NCBI GenBank assembly: GCA_019828545.1
Contig: JACVRA010000211.1
Coordinates: 1-64,000 of the forward strand
DNA from: Paracamarosporium sp. OC-R06-R3
Taxonomy: Eukaryota > Ascomycota > Dothideomycetes > Pleosporales > Didymosphaeriaceae
Reading direction: 5' to 3'
DNA length: 64,000 nt
Shown: piece by piece, positions 21,837 to 32,275 of the stretch
How positions within the stretch are numbered: position 1 is the first letter of the stretch
Layout: each line of letters starts with the position of its first letter
Notes under the pieces: model-generated
What the model saw: only the letters and a program-made list of their open reading frames with translations
The model's database searches: none
What the model was told of the DNA's origin: nothing
Program-made: the position numbers and the translations under genes

Positions 21837-24181
21837 TCACCACCCATCGGCTTGCTGCCATTCAATTGCAAGCTGTTCAACGTGGTGCGATATATTCCAT
21901 CCGGTAAGTTGCTGAACGGTTTCCAACGTGCTAAGGATTGCTTTGTGTTGACTTTGATGAGTCACCGTCTTCGCAGCTACGAGAAGCGAAGCCACCAAGC
22001 TTGGATCCCAGCAATCCCATCGATCATTGCTTAGGGATATTCCGCAGACTCGATGTGCGTGCCAAAGGGCGGACATAGATGGAGATTGGGAGTGTGGTCT
22101 ATCCATGAACCGTGGCTTGTTCTGCAGAAGCAACAACATCCCGGTATGATAGAGCTGATTGGCAAGAGCAGTTGCACCACTAGAAAAAACTAGCGTGGGA
22201 AATCCGTCTTCGGAACTAGGAGCGTCTCTTGGATACAATTCGATGATAGGTTGGAAATCCACGGGTCTGTGTTTGTACCATCGCTCGAAGCCAGCAACAA
22301 GTGTTTTCCACAATTCGACGCGGTTCAGCCCGTACTGCTGCTGAAGCCACTTATCTTCATCTCCACGACTGAAGACTGTAGCATCGATACACAATGCAAT
22401 AGCGTCATGAGCATATCGAGATACACGTTCCGCATATCTAGCCGATACAAACTCCCATGCCGACATTGATGCGGTCGGTAGAGGTATCCTTACTGTAGAA
22501 GGACTGATCAATGCTGCGCTCAACTCTGCAGACAAGGGTAAGCCAAATACTCTGTACGAGATGCAACGGGTGCTGAAAGTTTTGATCCCAGCAGGCGCAC
22601 CCCCTTCTGTTTAACCCAAGACGTACTTTACAGAGGCTGACTGTGCTAAAGCTAGCCCAGTCTTCGGGTAATCAGAAGCTGTGAACGTCTATATTGTACG
22701 TCCTAGGGTAAACACAGCAGGGTTCAACCGCGGTATTTCCATCTATCCACCCACTATGGAGATATGGTACCACTTACGAATTCTTGCTATCAGCCAAAAA
22801 GCTGCCGCTGCTGAAGGCCCGCTGCTCTTACTTTGGTTCATGTTTACCTCTGAAAGCAACGGCTCTAGCACATTCTGCGAACACCAATGATTTGTTTGTT
22901 GGTTCCAGAATTCGGATAAGTTGGTAACAACAGCTTTGACTGTCGCAATAGCATCCAAAATGCCCTGCTGGATCTTGTCGTTCGATGTGTCTCTTTGTTG
23001 CCCCTGCATGTACGCAAGCATGTCCACATTCAAGTCTTGAATTTGGTGGCGAGCACTAAATGAGGCTTCTGCAAGTGCAAGTATCGCAAACTGAATCGAG
23101 GATGAAACCTTGGACAACTGAAGCACCTCGCAACCAAAGCATTGGCTCATGTCGCAAATGTCCATCTATGCAAGCATCAGTCAATCGTTTTTACACACAG
23201 TTGTACAGCGTATTGCCAAAATAGTAGATATATTGTGCTGCCCCAGGATAGGCAATACAAAGACCGACTGTAGCCAAGTTTGTGGCGTGGTACTATCAAA
23301 TGTTCTGACTCACCCATGGCGCGATTTTATATCGATAGTGTTGAAGACATTCCAAAATACGTTCATCAGTCAACTGCGGGATTTCAATAGAAGATATCGC
23401 GCTCATTGAAGGCCAAGACTGCATTTTTGGTGTCGCTTCTAATTCTCCAATAATAATCGAATTTGACTCTGTTTGGAACTGGTCTATGTTGGCACCATTA
23501 TGGTTGGCTAATGTCACATGGTCTGTTTCCGGGAAGATCATGCTCGTAAAGTTGTCTTCAGGCTGCCCGGCGGCATCGCCTCCGTTTGCGCTTCCGAGTG
23601 CGAGAAGACCATGTAGAGCGAACTCATAACGTTCCGTAGATGGGCTTGAGGGTTGCGTATTTCGCAAGTGGTCGACGCTCCTGTCAATCTGTGGCGACGT
23701 TGACAGTGGTCCTGGCGGTTCAAAAACCGGGCTTGGCGTACCCTCGTGGAGCGTTGTGTCTTCCTCCTCTTCCTTCTTGCCTTCCTTACGATCATTTTTC
23801 TTGCTGTACTCAGGGACAAACTTCAAGTTGTTAGCATAGAGAGCATGGCCACATAGCAAACACAAGAGGACAAAGACCGTTGACTCACTTGAAGATCCGT
23901 GTAGCCTCCCTTGCTTGGTACTTCTGGAGTGAAGTTGTTCTTTCCAAGTATCTGGAAAGCAGCTGCGTATCTACAATCGAATCCCTTCGATACACAAGCT
24001 TGGCACCGCGGCTTCCCTTCGTCACCTTCCACCATATGAGCCTGCCATGCATGTATGAGAATCCGTTACTACACTCACATTTGCGTCGCCGGGTTCGGCA
24101 TGTCAGACATCCCGTCCGAGATCTTTTCTGTCGAGATTTGGCCGAATTGTCGGCAAGCCCCGTTTGCTCCGTAAGTTCCAT
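21837..24181 (-). CDS. Zn2Cys6 transcription factor with Fungal_trans_2 domain
   Basis: Nuclear regulator of 607 residues in five minus-strand exons: 24079-24181, 23889-24025, 23314-23820, 22778-23165, 21837-22525. The zinc cluster (about residues 24-50, C-x2-C-x6-C-x6-C-x2-C-x6-C, starting CLTCRTRRRKC) is assembled across intron 1. A Lys/Glu-rich linker follows (KKNDRKEGKKEEEED). The regulatory domain starts at IAPWMDICDM, which is rebuilt by splicing. Introns are 53, 68, 148, 252 bp; the last two are far longer than the local norm and contain inverted repeats. It is divergent from the xylose-reductase-like gene (529 bp apart) and paralogous to the protein at 20264-21789. A role as cluster regulator is inferred from position. 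Confidence 0.85.
22608..22714. repeat. 107-bp inverted-repeat element in a 252-bp intron
   Basis: The left end TGTTTAACCCAAGACGTAC and the reverse complement of the right end agree at 16 of 19 positions. It lies within the fourth intron of the Zn2Cys6 gene. No clear target duplication is visible, so it may be an old MITE-like insertion. Confidence 0.5.
23210..23258. repeat. Inverted repeat in a 148-bp intron
   Basis: Perfect 8-bp arms GTATTGCC/GGCAATAC lie 33 bp apart, with weak further pairing outside, in the third intron of the Zn2Cys6 gene. It could be the core of a decayed insertion. Confidence 0.35.
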
Positions 24182-24710
24182 GAGGCTATGGGCCCGAGGA
24201 CCTGGGGGTTATCTCAATCGCGTCGCGTCGAGGACATGAGTGGACGAGAGCCGATTTTTCTGTCCGAGGAAATCATAACCGCCGGCGTCACCTCGGAGTT
24301 TCAACATGGTCAGCCGTCATAGAATGCGGGGTCGCTCTGGACCCTCGGCTGCTGTAGAGTTTGAGTATGTGGATAGGTAAACTTTACAATTCGAGATGTA
24401 ATTTGCGTCTGGTCTATTATATCTTCGAATTGTTCTCTGCAAGTATGGCGAACTCTGTGTGTCGATGCCCACCCAAATGTTTTTGTGTCACGTCCCAATT
24501 CGGAAATGTTAAGAGTCCGCCAATGAAAAGCTAGTACTAGCTCTACAACCATCCACTTTTAGCACCCCCACTGGACCCTCTCCAGTTTTGTTTGGGAAGA
24601 TGGATAACACAAAAGCCTTTGAAAGCTCGCTCCCTTGAAATTAAATACCCCTCATCGTCTGCTCTTCTTTTAACTTCAAATACCCATACTTCACCAATTT
24701 CTACTTTAAC
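24182..24710. promoter_or_regulatory. Bidirectional promoter, Zn2Cys6 regulator / xylose-reductase-like gene
   Basis: 529 bp between two divergent starts, with no coding signal. CTGGGG and the complement of CTGGAG fit the CreA consensus SYGGRG, which would suit carbon repression (consensus only). Confidence 0.4.
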
Positions 24711-25983
24711 ATGTCCACCGTCAAGCTTGCATCCGGCCACGAAATGCCCCTTGTGGGTTTTGGCCTCTGGAAGGTCCCCAAGGAGACTGCTGCTGATACT
24801 GTCTACAATGTGAGATACTTTAATTAGCCTGAAGGTCGCCCATTGACATGCATCAGGCTATCAAAGCGGGTTACAGACTCTTCGACGGCGCATACGACTA
24901 TCAAAATGAAAAGGAAGCAGGGGACGGCATTCGTCGTGCAATCGATGAGGGCCTCGTCAAGCGTGAGGACATTTTCGTAACTACAAAACTGTGGAATAAT
25001 TAGTGAGTAATACCAAGGTACAAAGTGGGTGCTCGTAATAGCGATTGTCTGAAACTCAGACTTTCCACATGTGTCTGAGACACCTACTTCTACCTACTCT
25101 TTTCAACTTTGAACATTGCACTGACTTTGTACCCCCACCTTTAGCCACTCCGCAGAGCATGCGATACCGATGATGAAGCAGCAGAACGAGGCCTGGGGTC
25201 TCGGATACATTGATTTGTTTCTGATGCATTTCCCGGTCGCACTAGAGTATGTTGACCCAGAAAAGAAGCGTTACCCCGTGAGTCAACCCGATCTGTTGCC
25301 ATTCTAATCAGCTAATTGACCTTAAACCAAAGGGTTGGTGGATGGAAGATGGAGAGACTGTAAAGCCCGCCAAGGTTTCTATTCGTGAAACCTGGGAGCA
25401 GCTGGAAGCCGTTGTTGACCAGGGCATCGCAAAATCCATTGGTGTATCGAACTTCCAGGCCCAGCTTCTCTACGATGTCATAACCTACGCGAAGCACCCC
25501 ATTTCTTCGCTACAAATCGAACATCATCCGTATCTTGTTCAAGCAGAGCTTGTTAAAATGGCCCAGACACACAACATAACTATTACCGCATACTCATCAT
25601 TTGGTCCTCAGAGTTTCCTTGAGTTGCCGCCAGCTTTCAGGCAAAGAGCCAGCGATGTTGGTTTGCTGTTCGATGCGGAGCCGGTTAAGAGTATTGCGAG
25701 CAAGCACAACAAGACACCTGCACAGGTGCTCCTTCGGTGGGCAACGCAAAGGTCGGTTCTCTGTTATGCCATGACCTTTGTTCAGCAGACGCTAACAATA
25801 ACTAGGAACATTGCCGTCATTCCCAAGTCCAACAATCAGAACCGTCTAGCTCAGAACCTCGATGTCACCAGCTTCGACCTGTCACAGGATGAGCTCGACT
25901 CCATCTCAGCGCTCGACAAAGGACTCCGCTTCAACGACCCTGGTCACTACCTTCCAAACCACCCTCTTCATATCTTCGCGTAA
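24711..25983 (+). CDS. D-xylose reductase-like aldo-keto reductase (AKR2 type)
   Basis: NAD(P)H-dependent reductase of 324 residues that would turn D-xylose (or L-arabinose) into the pentitol, the first step of the fungal pentose pathway. Five exons: 24711-24809, 24857-25002, 25145-25277, 25333-25751, 25806-25983; introns are 47, 142, 55, 54 bp. The start [10 protein letters not shown] and [10 protein letters not shown] (catalytic Asp and Tyr), TTKLWN (Lys) and LMHFP (His) give the full tetrad. [16 protein letters not shown] and the cofactor loop IPKSNNQNR are the hallmark of xylose reductases. Length is right for the family. The long intron 2 contains an inverted repeat. It sits beside a divergent Zn2Cys6 regulator and near a polyol dehydrogenase. 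Confidence 0.92.
25017..25133. repeat. 117-bp inverted-repeat element in a reductase intron
   Basis: Ends pair as GGTACAAAGT/ACTTTGTACC, and 15 of 17 positions agree if extended. TA lies inside both ends. A second palindrome GTCTGA/TCAGAC lies internally. The element fills most of the 142-bp intron; without it about 30 bp remain, which is short for an intron. Confidence 0.55.
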
Positions 25984-26267
25984 GCCTTTTCATCTATTGG
26001 AATTATTGAAAACTTTAGTTAGTATTTCATGTCCTCACGTATCCTAGACCAAGTATGCTTGTTGCGAAGTTGTAAAGCAGTTAGACCGGGGTATCGGAAG
26101 CGTTGTGTATGGAAATACTGGACGACCGTGGCGGGATAAAATGCAGTTCTGGTTCAGTATATATAGACAAACAGTCAAGGAGAAGACTGCGGCGCAACTA
26201 TCATGGTCCAGTATTTCAAAGGCAGTTCCAGTATGGCATGATTTCACGCGAATTGATAAACAGTTGG

Positions 26268-26354
26268 TACGAAGGAGCTCGTTTTTATCGACTATTCAGC
26301 TTGAGTAGCCTCAGCGCTGTGACTAGATATTCAATAAAAAAGAGCTCCTTCGTA
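26268..26354. mobile_element. 87-bp MITE, copy 2
   Basis: It has perfect ends TACGAAGGAGCTC/GAGCTCCTTCGTA and the internal GACTATTC and GCCTCAGCG segments shared with copy 1 at 14120-14206. It is the same length as copy 1 and lies between the reductase gene and a broken transporter gene. No transposase is encoded, so it would depend on an enzyme elsewhere. Confidence 0.88.
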
Positions 26355-26635
26355 TCGAATACTCTGCTAACGACGTCACGTATGCGCCTAGATAGTTAAC
26401 TCCGCGGCTTTTTCGGCATTGCGTCTTGTTCAACCCTTCTTTTCTGTGGTCCTGCAACATTATTACATTTTTCGTAATAGCGCGATTAATACGCATCATC
26501 ATGAGCAATAGCGCGAATACACGCGAATTAACCATGACACCATTATAACAATTGTAGACTTGAGAATAATGATTCGCAAAAGTCATTTCCATCGTTGCTG
26601 ATGCATATCGCAGTACCGGAGCACAAGTGCTACAG

Positions 26636-28007
26636 ATGACTCCTGACGGGCACAATGCTGGCTCCGGCCATGCTCGCGAATCCACAATCTCCATCGCAAT
26701 CAAGAACTTCTCTCCGGTTTGGCATGTTGTCATTCCTACTGGTAAATAGTTTATAGTAATATTGCCTTAGGTTCATCATGTCCATGGACACGGGCATTCT
26801 CTCTATCATCATGCACGTCCTTCCATGGCAATTTGACGGTGTAGGAATCCTTTCTACGATCATGTTCGTGTGGAACCTCGTTCTCTCCACAACCTTGACC
26901 ATTATAAGCTTAATGCGGCTTGTCTCGCATCCTAGTCATGTAAAATCTGAGTCAATCAATTCGATAGAAGAAATGTCCTATCTCGCAGCTCCGTCCATCG
27001 CGTACCTTACGCTAGAATCGCAAGTTCCTTTGACATGCAGTACTGCTTGGGGCTATGGGCTGACAGTGCTTGCTTATGTTCTATGGTAAGTTGGGGGAAG
27101 ACAATCTCGATGCGAGGTCTTTGCTCATGTCATTACGTAGGTGGATCGGACTTGTATGGACTGTAACTCTTTGCTCCGGCGTAACCATTCAGCTCGCCCG
27201 TCGGAGCATAGCTGAGGATCGCTCCCTATCACCCGCCATCTTCCTGCCTCTCATCGCCGTCATGACCCAGGGTACAACAGGCGGTCTAATTGTCAACTAT
27301 TCAGTCGGCATCTCATCAGCCGAAGCAGTCCCAATCATTATCGTATCCTACATGTTGATTGGCTACGCATCGTTCCTCGCAGTGTTGTACTATGCCATGT
27401 ACCTTCAGCGTCTCTTCGCGGTCGGACCATCGCAGCAGCCTAAGATACCGTCATTGGTCATTCTGATCGGTCCTTGCGGGCAATTCGCAACGGCAGTTCA
27501 GCTCCTGGGCACTGCGGCGAACACTAGGCGACACTTTGTTAGCTATGGTCAGGGCACTTTTCTAACAGGTACAGCAGCATCGAGTCTCGCGACTACGTCT
27601 ACACTATTAGCTCTGCTTGTAGATGGATTTGCGTTTCTGTGGATAGCTGTATCCTGGTATCTTGTCGTCGAGGCTATAGCAAAGCGGAGGCTATCTTTTA
27701 GCCTAACTTGGTGGAGCTTGATCTTCCCTATGGATACGTTACAAGCAGCGCAACAAGCCAAGAGGCTCTTCCACTAATTTGGTTCATAGGCGTCTTCACA
27801 ACATCATTGATTAGTCTTTCCATTGCCATGAATTCACCGGGGTTTCGTGGACTTTCAGCTGCAATCCTTATCTTCCTTCTTATTTACTTCTACAATCTGG
27901 GCTTCTCCTTGTATAGAATCATTACTGGAGCAGCGCTTGGAGTTCCTCAACAACGGGAAGAGGAGTCAAGAAGAACAGGAGGGGATGCGGAAAGGGAAGC
28001 AGCGTAG
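26636..28007 (+). pseudogene. Broken SSU1/TDT-family (SLAC1-like) transporter
   Basis: The family covers fungal sulfite efflux pumps (Ssu1) and malate permeases (Mae1), ten-helix plasma-membrane proteins. A first exon at 26636 encodes the start helix entry KNFSPVWHVV, and the frame from 26778 continues MDTGILSIIMHVLPW. No GT-AG splice joins them in frame. A 55-bp intron (27086-27140) then joins correctly, giving VLWWIGLV. At about 27733 the conserved LTWWSLIFPM segment leaves frame, and the family continues one base off as GYVTSSATSQ to the stop at 28005-28007. Two single-base breaks suggest a recent pseudogene, or less likely assembly errors. The flanks contain a MITE and other repeat debris. 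Confidence 0.7.
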
Positions 28008-28604
28008 CCAACGTAACAATGGGGAAAGCGGACAGAACGGTAGCCACGTGTGAGGCTTCGTCAAAATATACAATATCCAAGGTTGCGAATAATGTCTATA
28101 CATGGTCAAAATTAGCCTTGCCAGTTGTTGCGATGGTTGCTGACAAACTGTATACGATCGTCATCTGTGTCTCTTAAAGCTATTGAACAAGCTCTGCCTA
28201 GGCTCGAACGCACCAATACCCTGATAGATACTCGTACCAATTGCGACAAGGACTTGAACTATCTTGGATGTCTGTAGCCGGTATATGACCAGTATGCCCC
28301 GAATACTACATTTTACTATCTTGAAGCGAAAGGAATCTGATTGCGCCTGTGGTATGCTGACAACGCTAAATTTGTACAATGTAGATCATATCACTAAGTG
28401 AAGATGAGGAAGCAAAACATTAGCAAAGAAGTAAATACTATGGTATGATGGCATGACGAAATGGTAAACATTATAGAGCCAGAGCCAGAGATCTATTCTG
28501 CGTGGTGGACCATCTTTGCATGCCATGAACCTAATCCTTCATATACAATCCCTCGTTCATCGTTGCATCGTGCATGTCGTAAAAGTCGTAGAGTGTTGCA
28601 TCCT
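28008..28604. other. Convergent spacer, about 0.6 kb
   Basis: No gene is supported between the broken transporter and the PROPPIN gene. Confidence 0.5.
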
Positions 28605-29888
28605 TCAGTCTAGATAACTCTTCCAAGCTACGCTTTGAACAAACTTGTGCCCTTCCTCACTAACACCCACAACGAACTTCTCCCACCGAGCATCCTGACC
28701 TGCACCAATAACCAAAAATGTTGCGTCGTCCAGCCATCCAAGGAGCCCTTTCGTAGGAACGCGTTCTGGGGACCACTTCCGAAGGGCCTCTTTCGTGGCA
28801 GCCTTGGACTGTGGGCTCCAACCACCCAGTTCATCACCCATCTCGAAGCGCGTTGACGCGCTCGAATAAGTATCTGAAAATTGGCGCGGAAGAAGTGGAA
28901 GCTTAGCGAGTATTCCGTATTTGTGTGTCTTAGGATCTATGTCTGCAGCAGTCTGAACGCCATTGGGGAGGTCGAAGACGTGTACGGTGGACTTGTCAGA
29001 CGTTACAGCGAGCATCTTATCATGTGGCGAGAAAGCCAACGAGAAGATAGCAGCCTCGTCTATTCCACGGCGAAATTCAGCGAGCTTCGTGCCAGATTCG
29101 ACAGCCCACAAGCGTATTATTGTCCCTTTCTCGCTGGCGGTAGCCACCATGTCGCCTTTCCTGTTCAGAGCAATGGCGCGTAGGTGAGTAGTGTGCGCAG
29201 GGATGAGAGTGACGCGTGGGTTCAGGTTGCCATCGACAAGCCTGACAAGCCTGATCTGACCAGTGTTTGCGCCAGGCGTAGCGACGATGTTGTTCTCGAA
29301 AGAGCACAGTCCATATGGGTTTTCCACTGTGTCGTATGGATGAATCTTCTGTGGAGGATTCCCCATCTTATAAGTAATGACCTGAAAAGGTAGGACCACG
29401 ACGAGAAAGACCTTGGAAGCGCGGACACGAAGAACGGGTGCCTTCAATTCGAGCGAACCAGCAACCTGTTGGACTTGATCGTTCCAAATTTGAATCTGTA
29501 GTCGTTAGCCGGACGGAACAGATAGTGTGCATTTCCGTAGTGTCCTCACCTTGTTCGACGGAAAGTGTGGTGCCTTGCCTCCTCCGGCCAGGATGATGTA
29601 GTTGGTAGTGCCAACCATGTCAGCGCAGCCGATGCCGCCGCTAAGGTCTACATGAAATCAGAAAAAGCGTTCAGCTAAAGGCGCAGTCATAATACCTCGG
29701 CTTATCCTCGAGTCGCATGTTGAGGACCTGAAAACTGTCTTGGTCAGCAGACATCGTTGCAGAATGAAGCACATCTTACCTTTGAAGCCGGACTCGTGAG
29801 CGACGGAAAAGAAGGTATTGTCGGCATTGAATGCAACAGCCAATGCAAAAGGCTGCTTGTACGGGTCGAGAACCGGTCGGGTATTCAT
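28605..29888 (-). CDS. hsv2: PROPPIN WD40-repeat autophagy protein (Hsv2/Atg18 family)
   Basis: Seven-bladed beta-propeller of 378 residues that binds PI3P and PI(3,5)P2 at phagophore, endosome and vacuole membranes. Exons on the minus strand are 29780-29888, 29696-29734 (39 bp), 29550-29647, 28605-29495; introns are 45, 48, 54 bp. The first intron was placed by frame closure and the restored stretch VFRSSTCDSRISRDLSGGIG. The two-site phosphoinositide motif FRRG is present in AEFRRGIDEA. LAVTSDKSTVHVF marks the following blade. The lack of a long tail and the overall order favour the Hsv2 branch over Atg18 itself. An in-frame ATG at 29951 would add 21 residues. Confidence 0.88.
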
Positions 29889-30787
29889 GGTCAGTGGCGT
29901 GTTAGGTGTGTGCCCTTGCAGCGCTCTCCGGAGTATGCTTTCTGGCGTCACCTGTAGGCGGCGAGCGGCGAGCTTATGCGCCTAAGCTGAGGTTGAGGCT
30001 GAGGTGGCCTATGAAGCGGCGTGAGAAACTGCGAAGAGGATAAAAGCATCATTTCCGGCCCATGTGCCCAGCAGTCCACGGCAGCGTCGTGGGCCCGTGT
30101 GGTGAAGGCAAAGCGGGCGTGGGGTGAAAGGGTCCCACGGCGCTCGCCATGTCATGCGCCCAAGCTCCTCGGCCCTAGCCTCATCAGGACGGAAGCTCCT
30201 GCACGTGATGCTTCCATCAAGCGTCGATGTCCGCTTTTCTGGCAACTGAACATACTGTAGAAGAGCATCACCTCGCTATTAAGTCGATGTTGACTTATCG
30301 TGAATATCAAGAGATCCTTGTCGGGCGCCACCACGGTTACACCGCCCAACCGCCTCGGGCGTTTCTGGGGAAGCAGCCTGCTCCGGATCGTGGACCGTCA
30401 AGCCCCTCCACTAAGCTTGCCTTGTCTTGGGATAAACGTCACTGGTGTGTAGAGACGGTAGATATCAGAGCACACAGCAATGCCATTAATATACGTAAAA
30501 CCACAACCAGCAATGCAAGCAACGTTGGGGTCGCTGCTACGTGTGGACGCGGCTAAGATGGGGCGGCTAGGATGGGGAGCGGCGACCGGGGTGCCGCCCG
30601 CTAGCGAGCCCCTTTGCATTGCGCAGGAGAAGCTGCCAACGTCCCAAATTTCCTGACAACACCACCGCACCACGCCCCATCGCGCCGACTCTCACCAAGC
30701 TCCCGCCCGCCTTGTCACAAACACAACGCGTGGCCTGTCTATCCTGCACACTCGCCCGCACACCGTCGCCGGCACCCAATACCCAAC
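29889..30787. promoter_or_regulatory. Divergent promoter region, PROPPIN / septin
   Basis: About 0.9 kb between divergent starts. GC-rich, no coding signal. Confidence 0.45.
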
Positions 30788-32275
30788 ATGTCTTCGGTAC
30801 AGCACTCCCCAACACCCTGAGAGCTTGCGGCACACATGTCAACCACACCGCGCCTGCCTCCTGCCATTGAACCTTCACACTAACGCCGTTACAGATACTC
30901 AAGGCGCGCAGGAAGAAGAATGTCAAGAAGGGTATCCAGTTCTGTCTGATGGTCTGCGGTGCCTCGGGAACAGGTGCGTGATAGTGTTTGCTTGCACCCA
31001 TTGGTGTAGACGCCATGCTGATAAAGCTGTCACCAGGCCGGACGACGTTCGTGAACACGCTCTGCGGTAAACAGGTGCTCGAGCACAAGGACACCGAGGA
31101 TCCAAACACAGCCCACGTCGAGGAGGGTGTCAAGATCTCGCCCGTCACTGTCGGTCCGTCTCCATGCATACCCCCCTTCCGGCCGGTTCGATACTGATTA
31201 CCACCCATAGAGCTCGACGAGGAAGGCACTCGCATCTCGCTTACCATTGTCGACACGCCTGGTTTCGGCGACCAGATCGACAATGAGGCCAGGTAGACAA
31301 TCATTCAACGCAGTGCACCAACTCAGCTTACATTGTACCCAGTTTCTCAGAGATCGTCGGATACCTCGAGAGGCAGTACGATGATATTCTCGCCGAGGAG
31401 AGCCGTATCAAGCGTAACCCCCGTTTCCGAGACAACCGTGTGCACGTTTTGCTGTACTTCATCACTCCTACAGGCCATGGGTATGTCCTTCACAGTCACC
31501 AAGGTGATCGTTCTGACACGATTTAGTCTTCGCGAACTCGATATCGAGCTTATGAAGCGCCTGTCTCCCCGTGTCAACGTCATCCCCGTCATTGGCAAGG
31601 CTGACTCGCTCACCCCTGCCGAGCTCGCCGAGTCGAAGAAGCTTGTCATGGAAGACATTGAGCACTACCGCATCCCCGTATACAACTTCCCGTACGATAT
31701 TGAGGAGGATGACGAGGACACGGTTGAGGAGAATGCTGAACTTCGCGGCCTGATGCCCTTCGCCATTGTTGGCTCAGAGGATGTCATCGAGGTCAACGGC
31801 CGCAGAGTGCGTGCCCGCCAGTACCCGTGGGGTATCGTCGAAGTCGACAACCCACGCCACTCAGACTTCTTGGCCGTCCGGAGCGCTTTGCTTCACAGCC
31901 ATCTGGCTGATCTCAAGGAGATCACCCACGACTTCCTATACGAGAACTACCGTACTGAGAAGCTTAGCAAGAGCGTTGAAGGTGGTGCTGCTGCGTAAGT
32001 CCGTACCTGACATGACGTATATTTTGTTCTAACATTGATACAGTGATTCGTCGATGAACCCTGAAGATCTAGCCAGCCAATCCGTGCGTCTAAAGGAAGA
32101 GCAGCTGCGCCGTGAAGAGGAAAAGCTTCGCGAAATCGAAGTGAAGGTGCAACGTGAAATTAATGAGAAGCGACAGGAGCTGTTGGCACGTGAGAGCCAG
32201 CTCAAGGAAATCGAAGCCCGCATGCACAGGGAGCAGAGCGGCCAGCTACAAGAACACGAGGCTGATGAAGCATAG
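30788..32275 (+). CDS. CDC11: Septin, Cdc11/AspA class
   Basis: GTP-binding cytoskeletal protein of 374 residues that assembles into septin filaments at septa, hyphal tips and conidiophores. Seven exons: 30788-30796 (9 bp), 30895-30973, 31037-31153, 31211-31292, 31343-31480, 31527-31994, 32044-32275; introns are 98, 63, 57, 50, 46, 49 bp. The P-loop GASGTGRTT is rebuilt across intron 2, DTPGFGDQ gives the G3 motif, GKADSLT the G4 motif. The septin element ends with RARQYPWGIVEV. The C-terminal 75 residues form a charged coiled coil (EEQLRREEEKLREIE). The order of motifs and the NVKKGIQF start favour Cdc11 over Cdc3/10/12. The 9-bp first exon is the least certain part. Confidence 0.9.

Noticed and set aside
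26268..26354. Complete DNA transposon around the MITE
   Set aside because: No transposase reading frame is found near either copy, and both copies are only 87 bp.
13021..28007. Secondary-metabolite biosynthetic cluster
   Set aside because: Regulators, a transporter and oxidoreductases are present, but no polyketide synthase, peptide synthetase, terpene cyclase or similar core enzyme was seen; primary carbon catabolism fits better.
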